Shown here one piece after another: positions 1 to 10,902 of a stretch of DNA of 64,000 nucleotides (position 1 is its first letter; the number at the start of each line of letters is the position of its first letter). The DNA comes from Quercus robur (Eukaryota > Streptophyta > Magnoliopsida > Fagales > Fagaceae). Both the position numbers and the translations under genes were made by a program. The stretch spans positions 91,776,862 through 91,840,861 of the forward strand of contig NC_065535.1 of the NCBI RefSeq assembly GCF_932294415.1. The letters run 5' to 3'. The notes under the pieces are model-generated. The model ran no database searches and had not been told where the DNA came from. It saw only the letters and a program-made list of their open reading frames with translations.

Positions 1-595
1 TTCTCCCCAAAAAAAAAAAAAAATAAGGTTAAGTGATATTATTTATTCGTATTCCAAGAACCATTTGTTTAGATATTTTTTCCCTTATTATTGTGTATAT
101 TAATTTATTCATCTTTCCCTTATAATTATAATGTGTCAATTTGAAATGTACTTATAAGCTAATTTATTGTTTATTTTTTATACAATTTACAATTTTCAAA
201 AGAATTACACACTTATTTTATTTAATTTTTAACTTTTATTTATAATACTTTCAACAAAAAATAAATATATAATGGTCGAGCCACTTAAGGACCCAAGAGG
301 CCTCGGCCCCTCCCAAAATTTTTGAAAATATCCTAAATAATTTGAAAATTTTTAAATTACCTTATCATTTTACCCCATACCTATCTAAAAATAAACATAA
401 TTTTTATTTAAATAAAATACAATCCATAAATCAATGTTATTAATTTTGTGAAGAAAAAAAAAAGATGAAAATCAAACTAACGATGAGAACAAAAATTAAA
501 AGATGAGATAGTTTCAAGAAATTTACATAGAGTAGTAGACCCGAAGAGGCATCCTTGGAGTTGAACAAAGCTAAGAGAGAGAGGAGATGAGAGTA
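1..595. other. AT-rich non-coding stretch
   Basis: No gene seen. The DNA is AT-rich with homopolymer runs. A short block near 270-325 (cgagccacttaagg followed by cggcccctccc) resembles the end of a dispersed plant repeat, but no partner end or target duplication was found. Confidence 0.5.
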
Positions 596-601
596 TCAGA
601 G

Positions 602-1028
602 CTTGCTTGGATGGAATGAGTTTTGAGTGATATCACTTAATTTTCTGTTTCCATCATCCAAATCGTGTGGGTCCCACGGATGAGCATTTGTTTGGATGAG
701 TTTTGGATCATTGTTTCCATCACTCAATTCTTTGATTTTTTAGTGATGAGTTATGGAAACTGAAAACACATTTTAGGTGTTTTCAGTTTTCAAAACTTAG
801 TTTTTAATGGTATTTTCGTAATTAAATTCACATACCCAGCCGCAATGTTTGACAAACAAATTTTTTTTTTTTTTTTGGTGAAACCTAGCCGCAACTTTTG
901 AAGTTGAAAATTGGGTCTGAGTTAAGGAGCCAAACAGGGGGTTTGGAAATTTGAGATATTTAAGTGATGAGTGATGAAAATTGAGTAATGAAAATTTAGT
1001 GATTACAAATTACAAACCAAACAGGCCC
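602..1028. mobile_element. Possible MITE with short inverted ends
   Basis: The left end (cttgcttggat) and the reverse complement of the right end (gggcctgtttggt) are imperfect inverted repeats. The 6-base direct repeat tcagag lies at 596-601 and 1029-1034. The inside has no coding capacity and repeats the motif gtgatgag. A region near 35640-36260 has similar internal motifs (atcactcaaaattc, gtgatggaaac) and a similar right end. Family not assigned; the inverted ends are weak. Confidence 0.4.
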
Positions 1029-1397
1029 TCAGAGTTTAACAAGAAGATAAGAGTATCAGACTTTCTGAGTAGGAGAGTATGGTTCTGATGAGGTTTTAAA
1101 TATACGGCTGTGATGAGATTTGGGAGGTGGGAATATTGGGATTTTTTTTTTTTTTTATTGGGGGAATATTGGGATTTAGTGATAGATGGGACTTAAAGAG
1201 AAATATGAAAATTGTGGAAGAGAAGAACAAAACATGTAAGATAGAAGAAAGAAAAATAAAGAAATGAATCAAAAGATATGACAGTAGTGCGATCAATTAG
1301 AGAAAATGAATGAATAGTGAAAATTAAAATCATTATTTTATATGATTAAATTAAATTTATTATTTTATATCTATATCCCACTTTTTTTAATTGATAC

Positions 1398-2174
1398 TGT
1401 AGGGATAAAGGCCCAAAATCATATATTGAGCATTTGGCTTGATCCGAGGACGTCGAATGGTCCGAGAAGAGACAAATAGTTACTAGGAATTCCAATTTAA
1501 AGTCTCATAAGTAAAAAACAAATGAAATGTGGTCCGAGGAGGAACTCCTCCTCAAATATGGTGAATGCAACTCAAGTACGTATTCCAACAATTAGAGTAA
1601 CCCTCCAAGAAGCTCCAATGATAGAGATGTGCCTTATGAACATACGAGAAAGAAGGAAACCCAAAAATATCTAAGGGAAAGCTACTACCACCGCATTAAA
1701 TGCACTGCAGCTACTTTTATAGCCGCATTTATGTGAAAGAGACCTCTGAACAGTACTGTCTTGACCACCATAACTCACAGAAAGCCAAAGAGGGTGTCTG
1801 ATGGGACAGATACTCAAGTAAGGGCTCAAATGATCAATAAGTGTAGGATCAAGATAGTCCAAGGGGAGCTATATAATGTGAGAGACCCTCCATGAGAAAG
1901 GGATCGAAAATTTCATCAGAGAAAGTACTGTAGCAATCTAAATTATATTTGTACCCAATTGTGATCAACTTATAAAAGTGAAACCTCCTCGGACTATAAG
2001 TCTATTGACATCAAGATCTCTTATTGGTGTTCGATTGTCATTTAATTTAGTATTAGCCGCTGTCCAATTCATTAAGGCCTAGTTCTTTAACCTAATCTCT
2101 ACAAACTCATTGCACTGGGTTCACTGGACCAAGATCCTACAACTTGGGCTTGGGTTGTGAAACGGGTCCTTATA
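1398..2174 (+). mobile_element. Solo LTR, gypsy-type, with 5 bp target duplication
   Basis: A 777 bp stretch starts tgtagggataaaggcccaaa and matches the LTRs of the 3359-14790 element along its length, including the shared ctcctcggactata-type motifs and ctctacaaactcattg. It is flanked by the perfect 5-base duplication gatac (1393-1397 and 2175-2179). The right terminus reads TATA where a CA end is expected, so the terminal C has probably become T. There is no internal region, as expected after LTR-LTR recombination. The small reading frame inside it is not a gene. Confidence 0.85.
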
Positions 2175-2179
2175 GATAC

Positions 2180-2560
2180 TTTTAGGTTATTTATATATAA
2201 AAAATAATTAGGTGCCAAAAAATTTCTTTTTATTGAACAAATCGAAATGGGATCCAAAATGAAATCAATAACATTGCCTTAAATACATATATGTCAACAA
2301 ATTACAATACTATTTTACATTTCATACACCAAAAAAAAAAAAATTATATATGACCCTTCAAAGATAAATTCATGGCTCCACCACTACTTGATATCAAGTT
2401 CAAACTCGACTATTGGTGCTTAATATAATTGAAGGGGATGTGCATTGTGAGAATAATGATGCACGAGCATGATGACACGTAAGATGATGTCTTTTATGCT
2501 AAATTCATAAGTTAATCTAAAAACAAAAAATAAAAAACATTGTTATGTAATAATTTGTAA
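2180..2560. other. Non-coding AT-rich spacer
   Basis: No gene seen. A block near 2368-2395 (atggctccaccactac) resembles the end of a dispersed repeat. Nothing else is supported. Confidence 0.4.
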
Positions 2561-3060
2561 GTTTTTTTTTTTATTAATGATCAACTGAAGCTTCTATTCA
2601 AAGGAAAAAAGAAAAAACAAAAGCATATACAACTAAAAAGAAAAAAAGAGCTTGCTCCAATAAGATAACATCCATTAAAGGGGCTTGCAGCATAGCTTAC
2701 AACAAAACGATTAGAAGAAATATTCTTAAAACACCAGGAGGCTAAAATATGGGCTGTTTTATTTCCTTCTCTAAGGTTCCATTTGAAAGCAAGTAACTAA
2801 CTATGCGAAACCCAACTGAAAGTATCAATAGATTGCATCAAAGGGGATAAAAGAGCTTCTATACAAGTTTTGGCATTGCTTTTGATTACAATCCTAGCAA
2901 GACCATGGCCAGCTACCCAGATAATTACCATAACTTTTGCTTAGAGAGGAAAGCTTGTTTCCACTCCTTTTAACAGAGTAAAAACCAAATTCTCTATCCA
3001 ATCTCTGGCAACTAAGGCAATGAAAGAATGGTTTGATAGTGATCCCACACATCTGCATTA
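2561..3060 (-). pseudogene. LINE 3' fragment with RNase H-like (RVT_3) domain, decayed
   Basis: Read on the minus strand, about 2690-2900 translates in one frame to a peptide containing IVIKSNAKTCIEAL and, after an in-frame stop, FKWNLREGNKTAHILASW. The second part fits the C-terminal signature of the RNase H-like domain in plant non-LTR retrotransposons (R-x-x-N-x-x-A-H-x-L-A). A poly-T run at about 2562-2573 on the plus strand would be the poly-A tail of a minus-strand LINE. Only the 3' part remains and it carries stop codons. The 5' limit is not visible. Confidence 0.6.
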
Positions 3061-3209
3061 CATTTGTAACTGTAAAATGTGTGTCTTGATTCTGTAGATA
3101 TTTCTTGAAGCCAATGAGATTCCTTGTAACGTTTTGGACCTTTTGGTTTCATATGACTACGGGATCATACACCATGTAATTATGTACAAATTTGTGAGCA
3201 CGAAATCAA

Positions 3210-3358
3210 TTTAAATATATATATATATATATAAATTTTTTTTTTATATGTATACATATATATATATATAGTTACATAGACTAAATATTAATTTGTGTAA
3301 GTTTATAAATAAGTTCCTAAGTTATCAAATTAATATATATATATATATATATATATAT
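3210..3358. repeat. TA microsatellites
   Basis: Three TA-rich runs (about 3214-3232, 3254-3270, 3333-3358). The last is interrupted by the gypsy element; TA repeat resumes at 14791 after it. Confidence 0.9.
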
Positions 3359-4132
3359 TGTAGGGATAAAGGTCCAAGATCATATATTGGGTCTTGAGCT
3401 TTGTCCGAGGATATTGATAGGTTCAAGGAGGAACAAACTGCTATTAGGAGTTCCCAGTTAAAGTCTCATAAGTAGGGAACGAGTGGAAGATGATCCGAGG
3501 AGGAACTCCTCCTCGGATATGATAAATGCAGCTCAGATATGTATTCCAACAATTAAAGTGACCCTCCAAGAAGCTTCCATGATAAGAACGTGCCTTACGA
3601 GTATACTAGAAAAAAGGAAACCCAAAAATATCTAGGGGAAAGCTACTACTACCGCATTAAATGCATTACGGTTACTTTTCTAACGGCATTTATGTGGAGA
3701 AGACCTTCAAACAATGCTATCTTGGCCACCACAACTTACAGAAAGCTAGAGAGGGTGTTTGATGGAACGGATACTCAAGTAGGGGCTTAGATGATCAACA
3801 AGTATAAGACCAAGATGACCCAAAGGGAGTTATATAATGTGAGAGACCCTCCATGAGAAAATGATCGGAAAATTAGAGAAAAACACTGTAGCAATCTAAA
3901 TTATCTTTGTATCCATCTGTGATTAATTTATACAAAGGGGATCTCCTCAGACTGAAAGTATATTAAGATCAAAATCTCTTATTTGTGTTTAACTGTCATT
4001 CAAATCAAAACTAGCCGTTGTTCAGTTCATTAGAGCCTAGTTCTTCGACCCACTCTCTACAAATTTATTGTATTGGGCTCATTAGGCCAACATCCCATAA
4101 GTTTTAGGCTTGGACTGTAAATCGAGACCCCA
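3359..4132 (+). repeat. 5' LTR of the gypsy element
   Basis: 774 bp, starts tgtaggg and ends gacccca, so it has the TG...CA ends. It pairs with 14007-14790. The frame at 3590-3790 lies inside the LTR and recurs as diverged copies in the other LTRs; it is not taken as a gene. Confidence 0.93.
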
Positions 4133-4134
4133 GA

Positions 4135-4152
4135 ATTGGCGCCGTCTGTGGA
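4135..4152 (+). other. Primer binding site
   Basis: attggcgccgtctgtgg lies two bases after the 5' LTR. The same string follows the 5' LTR of the non-autonomous element at 44030. Position directly after the LTR and conservation between two elements identify it as the tRNA primer site; the tRNA was not determined. Confidence 0.85.
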
Positions 4153-4187
4153 GAGAGCTTGTGTGATAGTGAAAACAACAATCAACT

Positions 4188-5470
4188 ATGGTAGGTTCAG
4201 GTCCACACCAGGCAAAATCCATAGTATCTCAACGTGAAAATCCTTTCGCCAACCTTGAGCGTAGGAGAGATCAAGAGGGCAGCGTGCACACTACGCATAC
4301 CAGCAAAAGCCACTCTCAAGTTGGGAGTCACGTCTCTCAAGAGCAACATAATAAAGCCATGCAAAGGGAAATCGACCATCTGAAGAAGAAATTACACCAT
4401 GCACAATGAAAACGAACTCCCACCCCATCTGATTCCTCTTCCGACGATGAGAAGGATAATGGTTATCGACGTAGATCAAGGACTCCTCCTAGTGAATCCT
4501 TCTCATATGAAGAAGAGCACTACCATGAACGCAGATGCAAGAGCCCAACTCACAGAAGGCTGGGAAATTATGCGATGAGTAAAGCCTTGAACCAGATTTC
4601 CAAGTTGCCCTTCACGCATAGGATTGAAAGGGCAACTCTTCCTCGGCGTTTCCATCAGCCAACATTCACCATTTACAATGAGCAAACGGACTCGGTGGAG
4701 CATGTAAGTTATTTCAGTCAAAGAATGGTTGTTTATTGTAAGGACGAAGCCTTGATGTGCAAGGTGTTCCCATCCAGTTTAGGACCCATGGTGATGAGAT
4801 GGTTTGACGGCCTAAGGACAGATTCTATAGATTCCTTCAAGAAGCTCACTCGGGCATTTGGCTCTCGTTTTATCACATGTACTAGGGTCCCTCGGCCCTT
4901 AGACTCCCTACTGTCTTTGTCCATGCAAGAAGGGGAGACCCTGAAAACATATTCAGACAGGTACTGGGAGATGTACAATGAGATAAATGGTAACTTTGAT
5001 GACGTCGCCATCAGTAATTTCAAGAGTGGCCTCCCAACCGAGCATGGTTTAAGGAAGTCCCTAACGGGAAAACCTGTCACCAGCCTGCGCCAACTCATGG
5101 ACCGGATTGACAAGTATAAAAGGGTGGAGGAAGACCAACAACTGGGTAAAGTAAATGCTAAGGTTATCCCTCAAGAGAGGAGGAATTTCAGGTCGGATCG
5201 ATTCAATAACAACCGACCTCAGAGAGATTTTGCTGGACAATCAGGGTCTACCAACACCCAGACCGTTAATGCAGTATTCTGAGAACCAGTGCATTAGGTT
5301 CTAGAGAAGATTAAGAACAAGCCATTTTTCAAATGACCAAACAAGATGGCTGGAAATCCCATGAGGCGTAACCAGAGACTTTATTGCTAATATCATCAAA
5401 ACCAGGGGCATACTACAGAAGACTGCAGGAATTTGTGGGACCATCTGGACCAGTTGGTCTGAGAAGGGAA
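4188..5470 (+). pseudogene. gag of the gypsy element, interrupted
   Basis: The frame opens at ATG 4188 with a polar, arginine-rich N-terminus and continues without frameshift to about 5470, interrupted by stops at 4407, 5280, 5295, 5334, 5388 and 5460. The largest open part (4575-5282, 235 codons) fits the retrotransposon gag capsid domain, with FRSR-like surroundings such as AFGSRFI and the QEGETLKTYSDRYW segment typical of this family. A zinc-knuckle remnant follows at 5385-5426 (C, H, H, C ligands readable; the codon after the first C is a stop). All six stops can be explained by single C-to-T or G-to-A changes. Confidence 0.88.
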
Positions 5471-6370
5471 GTTGAAGCAGTTGTTGCACCATTCTAGTGG
5501 CCAAGCGGGGCAGACAGGTTCGAATCCCCGGAGAGATGCCTCTTCAAGACCTCCTCTAGGAACGATCAATGTCATCTTCACTGCCCCTGGTATGACCGAT
5601 TCTTGTCCCTTCAGAGTGATGTTTGTGGCTCGACTATCCATCGAAGACAGCAATTCAGAGCCAAAAAGAGCCAGAATAAAGGCCCCACTGGTTCTGGGCT
5701 TCTTGGCCGACGATAAGATCGGAACTATCCAACTCCATGACGATACTTTGATGGTCACACTCAAGATAGGGGGTATGATGTGAAGAGAGTATTGGTAGAT
5801 CAAGGAAGTGTTGTCGAGATAATGTACCCCGACCTTTATAGGGGCCTAAATTAGAAACCCGACCTAACGGCATACGATTCCCCTCTAGTAAGTTTCAAAG
5901 GGAAGATTGTTACTCCAAGAGATTAGACTGCCCATACAAACCGGTTCGGACGTGGTAGAAGTGGACTTTATTGTGGTGGTCGCTTATTCACCTTACACGG
6001 TTATTATGGCTAGACCTTGGCTTTATGCCTTAGAAGCCGTCTCTTCTACCCTGCACCAGAAGGTGAAGTATCCATTCGATGGCCAGGTTAAAGAGATTGT
6101 GGGAAATCAATCCATGGCTAGGCAGTGTATGGTGGCTGCCATCTTACATAGGCCTAATGCTGAGTCCTCAGCCTTTGTTAAGAAGGACTTATAGCAATCA
6201 AAAACTCTAGTATTGCCCAATAATGGGTCAACCAGGGAAGCAAAGTGTGAAGATTTAGAAAAGGTCATTGTTGGCAATAATCCAGAGAAGTTCTTCCAGG
6301 TCGGCTCCCAGCTACCTCCCCAAGAGAAAAAAGAGCTAATTGAGTTCCTTAGAAAAAATGTAGATGTATT
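5471..6370 (+). pseudogene. Protease region of pol, frameshifted
   Basis: The part at 5472-5783 contains the GTINVIF and PLVLGFLADD segments usual before the aspartic protease of Tat-type elements. The protease active-site triad reads as VDQGS at about 5795-5809, but in a different frame from the preceding part; the shift falls at the GGGGG run near 5769-5773. Another stop and shift occur near 5850-5925, after which 5907-6194 continues with FIVVVAYSPYTVIMARPWL, a segment that follows the protease in this family. Not functional. Confidence 0.82.
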
Positions 6371-7130
6371 CACGTGGAGTACTTATGAAGCTCCAGGGAT
6401 GGACCCAAACTTCATTTGCCACAATTTGAATTTAATCCATCTATTACTCCTAAAAAACAACCTCCTTGGCACTTATCTAGAGATCATTTTGATACTGTGA
6501 AAGATGAGGTAGCAAAGCTTAAGCAGGCAAGGGCTATCAAAGAATTTTTCTACCTTAAATGGTTGCCCAATACTGTGGTAGTGAAGAAAAAGAATGGGAA
6601 GTGGCGAGTATGTGTAGATTTCACGGATTTAAACAAGGCTTGCCTAAAAGATCCATTCCCTATGCCTAGAATAGACCAGCTGGTGGATGCCATTGTTGGC
6701 CATCCTCGGATGAGTTTCTTAGATGCTTTTTAAAGATACCATTAAATACCACTAGCCTTGGATGATCAGGAGAAGACAATCTTTATCACTCCCACTGGAA
6801 ACTACCATTACAAAATAATGCCCTTTGGCTTGAAAAATGCGAGATCTACCTATCAAAGGATGATGACTAAGATGTTTGAGCTGCAGTTGGACAAGAGTAT
6901 TGAGGTCTTCCTATCAAGGTGGTGTTTGAGCACATGGGAAACCTCAGAAATATTTTTGAAATTTTGAGGAAACACAAGCTACGCCTTAACGCTTCCAAGT
7001 TCTTTTTTGGTGTGGGATCAGGCAAGTTTCTAGGCTATATGGTGACTCACCAGGGGATCAAGGTTAATCTCGACCAGATTAAGGCAATAAACAATTCACA
7101 ACCACCTCGGAATCCAAAGGAAGTTTAGAA
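6371..7130 (+). pseudogene. Reverse transcriptase domain, catalytic motif lost
   Basis: Recognisable blocks are VVKKKNGKWRVCVDFTDLNK (about 6575-6635), KDPFPMPRIDQLVDA, then FITPTGNYHYKIMPFGLKNA (about 6780-6840) and GKFLGYMVTHQGI (about 7022-7060). Stops lie at 6731, 6743 and 7126. The region that should hold the paired catalytic aspartates, between LDKSIEV (about 6890-6907) and EHMGNLRNIFEIL (about 6928-6966), is missing and the frame changes there. Without those residues no polymerase activity is possible. Confidence 0.88.
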
Positions 7131-7140
7131 ATTAACCGGA

Positions 7141-7770
7141 ATGACTGCTGCCTTGAATTGGTTTATCTCCCGATCCGCGGATAGATACAGACCCTTCTTC
7201 CTGTTGATGAATAAATGGAAGGGATTTGAGTGGCCCGAGAAATGCGCTTTAGCTTTCCAACAGCTTAAGGAATATCTCTCTCATCCACCTATCATGTCTA
7301 ACCTTGAAGTTGATGAAATTCTATTTTCTTACATTATTGTGGCTCCTCATGCCGTGAGTTTAATGTTGATACGAGTTGATAGTAGCATACAACGGCCAGT
7401 TTACTACGTGAGCAAGTCATTACATGAGACCGAGGTTCGTTACCTACCATTGGAGAAGACCATCCTGGTAGTAGTGCATGGTATGCGAAAGCTTCTCCAT
7501 TACTTCCAAGCATATACAGTTGTCGTCCTAACTCAGCTTCCACTCAAGGCCATACTCAGAAGTGCTGATTACATGGGGAGGATTGCTAAATGGAGCACAG
7601 TTCTGGGGGCTTTTGACAACAAATACATGCCTCATACTTCTGTCAAGGGCCAGGTCTTTGCAGACCTAGTGGCTGAGTTCACTGAACCCCCATTAGAAGA
7701 AATAGCAGCGACAAAGAACATGGATGGAAAATCAGTTGGTATAATCTCTCTGCAAGAACCTTTATTCTGA
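7141..7770 (+). pseudogene. First RNase H domain (RT-linked) of pol
   Basis: An open stretch of 209 codons with PVYYVSKSLHETEVRYLPLE and YTVVVLTQLPLK, the pattern of the RNase H-like domain joined to reverse transcriptase in Ty3/gypsy elements. It ends at a TGA (7768-7770) that separates it from the next domain in the same frame, so the stop is secondary. Confidence 0.85.
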
Positions 7771-8240
7771 AAGGTATACATTAATGGTGTTGCAAATCAA
7801 AGGGGTTTTGGAGTGGGACTAATTCTGGTCTCACCTGAAAAACTCATCATCAAGAAATCATTAAGATTGGCCTTTTCGGCCATAAATAATGAGGCTGAAT
7901 ATGAGGCTTTGCTGAAGGGAATGTCCATGGTTCAAAGAATGAGAGGAAAGACAGTAAAGATGTTCTCGAACTCGAGGTTAGTCGTCGGCCAGGTAAAAGG
8001 CAAACTAGAAGCAAGAGATGAGAGAATGCAAGGGTATTTAAGTCAGGTTAGGCATTTACAATCAAGATTTGAATCCTTCAGCCTATTGCACGTCCCTAGG
8101 AGTGGAAACACACATGCTGATTCCCTAGCCACGCTTGCAACCTCCTCGGCACAGAGCTTACCTCGGATTATCCTTATAGAAGACTTGTGCAAACCCATAG
8201 ACGTAAAGGGAAAAAGTTGTTCATGTTCACCAAGTCAGAG
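7771..8240 (+). pseudogene. Second (archaeal-type) RNase H domain
   Basis: Blocks NNEAEYEALLKGM, SRLVVGQVKG and HVPRSGNTHADSLATLA match the extra RNase H found in Tat-lineage elements. Two positions that should be catalytic aspartates are asparagine: YINGVAN (codon 7783-7785) and FSNSRLV (codon 7969-7971). The glutamate in EAEYEAL is kept. Both changes are G-to-A. The domain is therefore inactive even where it is open. Confidence 0.83.
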
Positions 8241-9992
8241 TAGGGCCCAATTGGATGGATCCTATAGTACTATACCTGAGAAAGGACATCTTGCTGGAAG
8301 ACAAATTAGAAGTTAATAAGATAAGGAGAAAGGCGCCTCGTTTTTGGCTGTCTGAGGACAAAAATTGTACAAGCACTCTTTTTCTGGGCCATATCTACTC
8401 TGCATTCACCCTGAAGCGTCAGAACTACTCCTTGAGGAGCTGTATGAAGGGATTTGTGGAAGCCATACAGGAGCCAGGTCTTTGTCTCACAGAGCCATCA
8501 CTCAGGGCTACTGGTGGCCAAATATGCAGAAAGAAGCACAAAAGTATGTGAAGAAGTGTGATCAATGCCAGAGATTTGCACCAAACATATATCAGCCAGG
8601 AGGAGTTCTTAACCCCCTATCCAGCCCCTAGCCATTTACTCAATGGGGCTTGGATATAGTTGGTCCTTTCCCCAAAGCAGCAAGGAGCAAGAGGTATCTA
8701 TTGGTTGGCACTGACTATTTCACTAAATGGGTTGAAGCTGAACCTTTAGCAAACATCGGAGATATAGACGCTAAGAAGTTTGTCTGGAAAAACATTATTA
8801 CCCGGTTCGGGGTCTCTCATTCCCTCATCTCGGACAATGGTCTTTTAGGAGATATTGATATGAATTGGGAATTACAAATAGATATTTTGGGCCATATCTA
8901 CTCTGCATTCACCTTGAAGCATCAGAACTACTCCTTGAGGAGCTGCATGAAAGGATTTGTGGAAGCTATACAGGAGGCAGGTCTTTATCTCCCAGAGCCA
9001 TCACTTAGGGCTACTGGTGGCCAAATATGCAAAAAGAAGCACAAGAGTATGTGAAGAAGTGTGATCAATGCCAGAGATTTGCACCAAACATACACCAGCC
9101 AAGAGGATTTCTTAACCCCCTATCCAGCTCCTAGCCATTTACTCAATGGGGCTTGGATATAGTTGGTCGTTTCCCCAAAGCAGTAGGGAACAAGAGGTAT
9201 CTGCTGGTCGGCACTGACTATTTCACTAAATGGGTTGAACCTGAATCTTTAGCAAACATCGGAGATGTAGATGCTAAGAAGTTTTTCTAGAAAAATATTG
9301 TTACTCGGTTCGGGGTCTCTCATTCCCTCATCTCAGACAATGGTCTTCAGTTTGATAGTAAGTCCTTTAAGAGATATTGATATGAATTGGGAATTACAAA
9401 TAGATATTCTATCCCAGCCTATCCCTAGGGTAATGGACAAGCCGAGACTGTAAATAAGGTCATAGTGAACAAATTCAAGAAGAGGTTGGATGATGCGAAG
9501 GGAAGATAGGTGGAAGAACTGCCTTATGTCCTGTGGACGTATTGAACCACACCTCGTAGATCAACAGGAGAGACCCCATTTTCGATGACTTATAGAGCTG
9601 AGGCTGTTATTCCTTTAGAAACGAGCTTTCCAACGCTAAAGACCAGCTCATTTAGTCCGAGCAGTAACAATGAGTTGTTAGAAAGGAGCTTAGATATCAT
9701 TGAAGAAAGAAGAGAAAGTGCAATGGTCCAATTGGCATACTACTAACACAAACTCAAGTAAGGTTATGATGCTAAGGTAAAGTTGAGGTTATTAGTGCCT
9801 GGTGAATTAGTATCGAGGAAAGTTCTGGGTACTGCAAAAAACCCAGCATGGGGAAAGCTATGGCCCAATTGGGAAGGACCTTATCGCATCACCTCTGTGG
9901 CTGGTATAGGGGCATATTTCCTAGAAGACTTAGATGAGCATATAATACCGCACCCTTGGAATGTAAACAACTTGAAAATGTATTATTATTAA
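8241..9992 (+). pseudogene. Integrase with internal duplication, broken
   Basis: The zinc-binding part has two histidines (GSHTGARSLSH) and CDQC at about 8460-8570. The catalytic core follows, with LDIVGPFPKA (about 8650), GTDYFTKWVEAE and LISDNG (about 8825-8840). About 500 bp, covering the zinc-binding part and core, occurs a second time from 8889. After the second copy come the core end (GNGQAETVNK, about 9430-9460, holding the catalytic glutamate) and the C-terminal part to the stop at 9990-9992 (LVPGELVSRKVLG, WEGPYRI). Several stops are present, for example 8629-8631. The chain cannot be made intact. Confidence 0.85.
8386..9410 (+). repeat. Tandem duplication of about 503-522 bp inside integrase
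   Basis: Copy 1 runs from gggccatatctactctgcat at 8386 to gatattgatatgaattggga at 8851. Copy 2 runs from 8889 to 9410. The offset is 503 bp at the left and 522 bp at the right; copy 2 keeps a short piece (gtttgatagtaagtc) that copy 1 lacks. The copies are nearly identical over most of their length. Confidence 0.9.
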
Positions 9993-10059
9993 TGAAAATT
10001 TCTTTTATCAATAAGTTCTTTTATTGTGTAAGGGCATTGTGCTTTCTGTTACTCAATCT

Positions 10060-10580
10060 ATTCAAATATTAAACAGAACCTAAGTTTTGTATGGCTCCTC
10101 AGACCACAAGCGTAGGGGAAATTAATATCTTATGGCATCTTTATAATTGTTAAACAGATCCCAAGTTATGTCAAGTCTCTTGGACCACATACTTAGGTAA
10201 AATTAACACTCAATGACATCTATTCAAGTATTAAATAGAACCTAATTCTTGTATGGCTACTCGGATCAAAAGCTTAGGGGAAATTAATATCTTCGACCAT
10301 TTATTCAAGTATTAAATAGAACCTAAGTCCTACATGGCTCTCCGGACCACAGGCTTAGGGAAAATTAACTATTTTTGACATCTGTTCAGGTATTAAACAG
10401 AACCTAAATCTTGCATGCCTCCTCGGGCCACAGGATAAGGGGAAATTAATACTCAATGGTATCTTTACAAGTGTTAAACAGATCCTAAGTTATGCATGGT
10501 CTCTCGGATCACATACTTTGGTGAAATTAACACTTAAGGGCATCCTTATAAATATTAAACAGAACTTAAGTTACAAGGTA
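10060..10580 (+). repeat. Minisatellite of about 81-84 bp in the gypsy 3' region
   Basis: Seven diverged units each begin near taaacagaaccta (about 10068, 10150, 10233, 10310, 10393, 10475, 10555) and contain a cctcggacca-like box and agggaaattaa. They lie between the end of integrase and the antisense gene. A related repeat of 81 bp occurs three times in the non-autonomous LTR element at 44281-44510. Confidence 0.85.
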
Positions 10581-10902
10581 TGTTACTTATTTCCTTCAGA
10601 TTCAACATTCGTTGTATAAGGGTTAATTCATAATATAAGTGGATAATAACTCTCTCTTGTTGATACTTAGTTAGATTTATTGAAATATCAGTAATGAATT
10701 ACTGTTAGAACACATTGGAAATGGAGCGACAATAGTTCAAACTTGTTTGGAATAATAATCAGTATGAAAAGCATAAAAAGTAGAGATCTAAGGAATAGAA
10801 GGAAAAGTTCATTCATTAATTCAAAAGAATATATATTACAAGCAGTGACCTAAGCCACAGGAAACGAAAATAAAAGAAGGTACATAAAAGAAAATCCTAT
10901 AA

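Noticed and set aside
270..2395. A single larger element with ggggc/gagcca-type ends around the solo LTR
   Set aside because: The two end-like blocks do not pair convincingly as inverted repeats and no target duplication was found.
3590..3790. 66-codon frame in the 5' LTR, with similar frames at 14238 and 42289
   Set aside because: It lies in LTR sequence and is conserved only because the LTRs are homologous; it does not extend beyond them.
4733..5113. 126-codon minus-strand frame opposite gag
   Set aside because: Shadow of the gag coding frame on the other strand.
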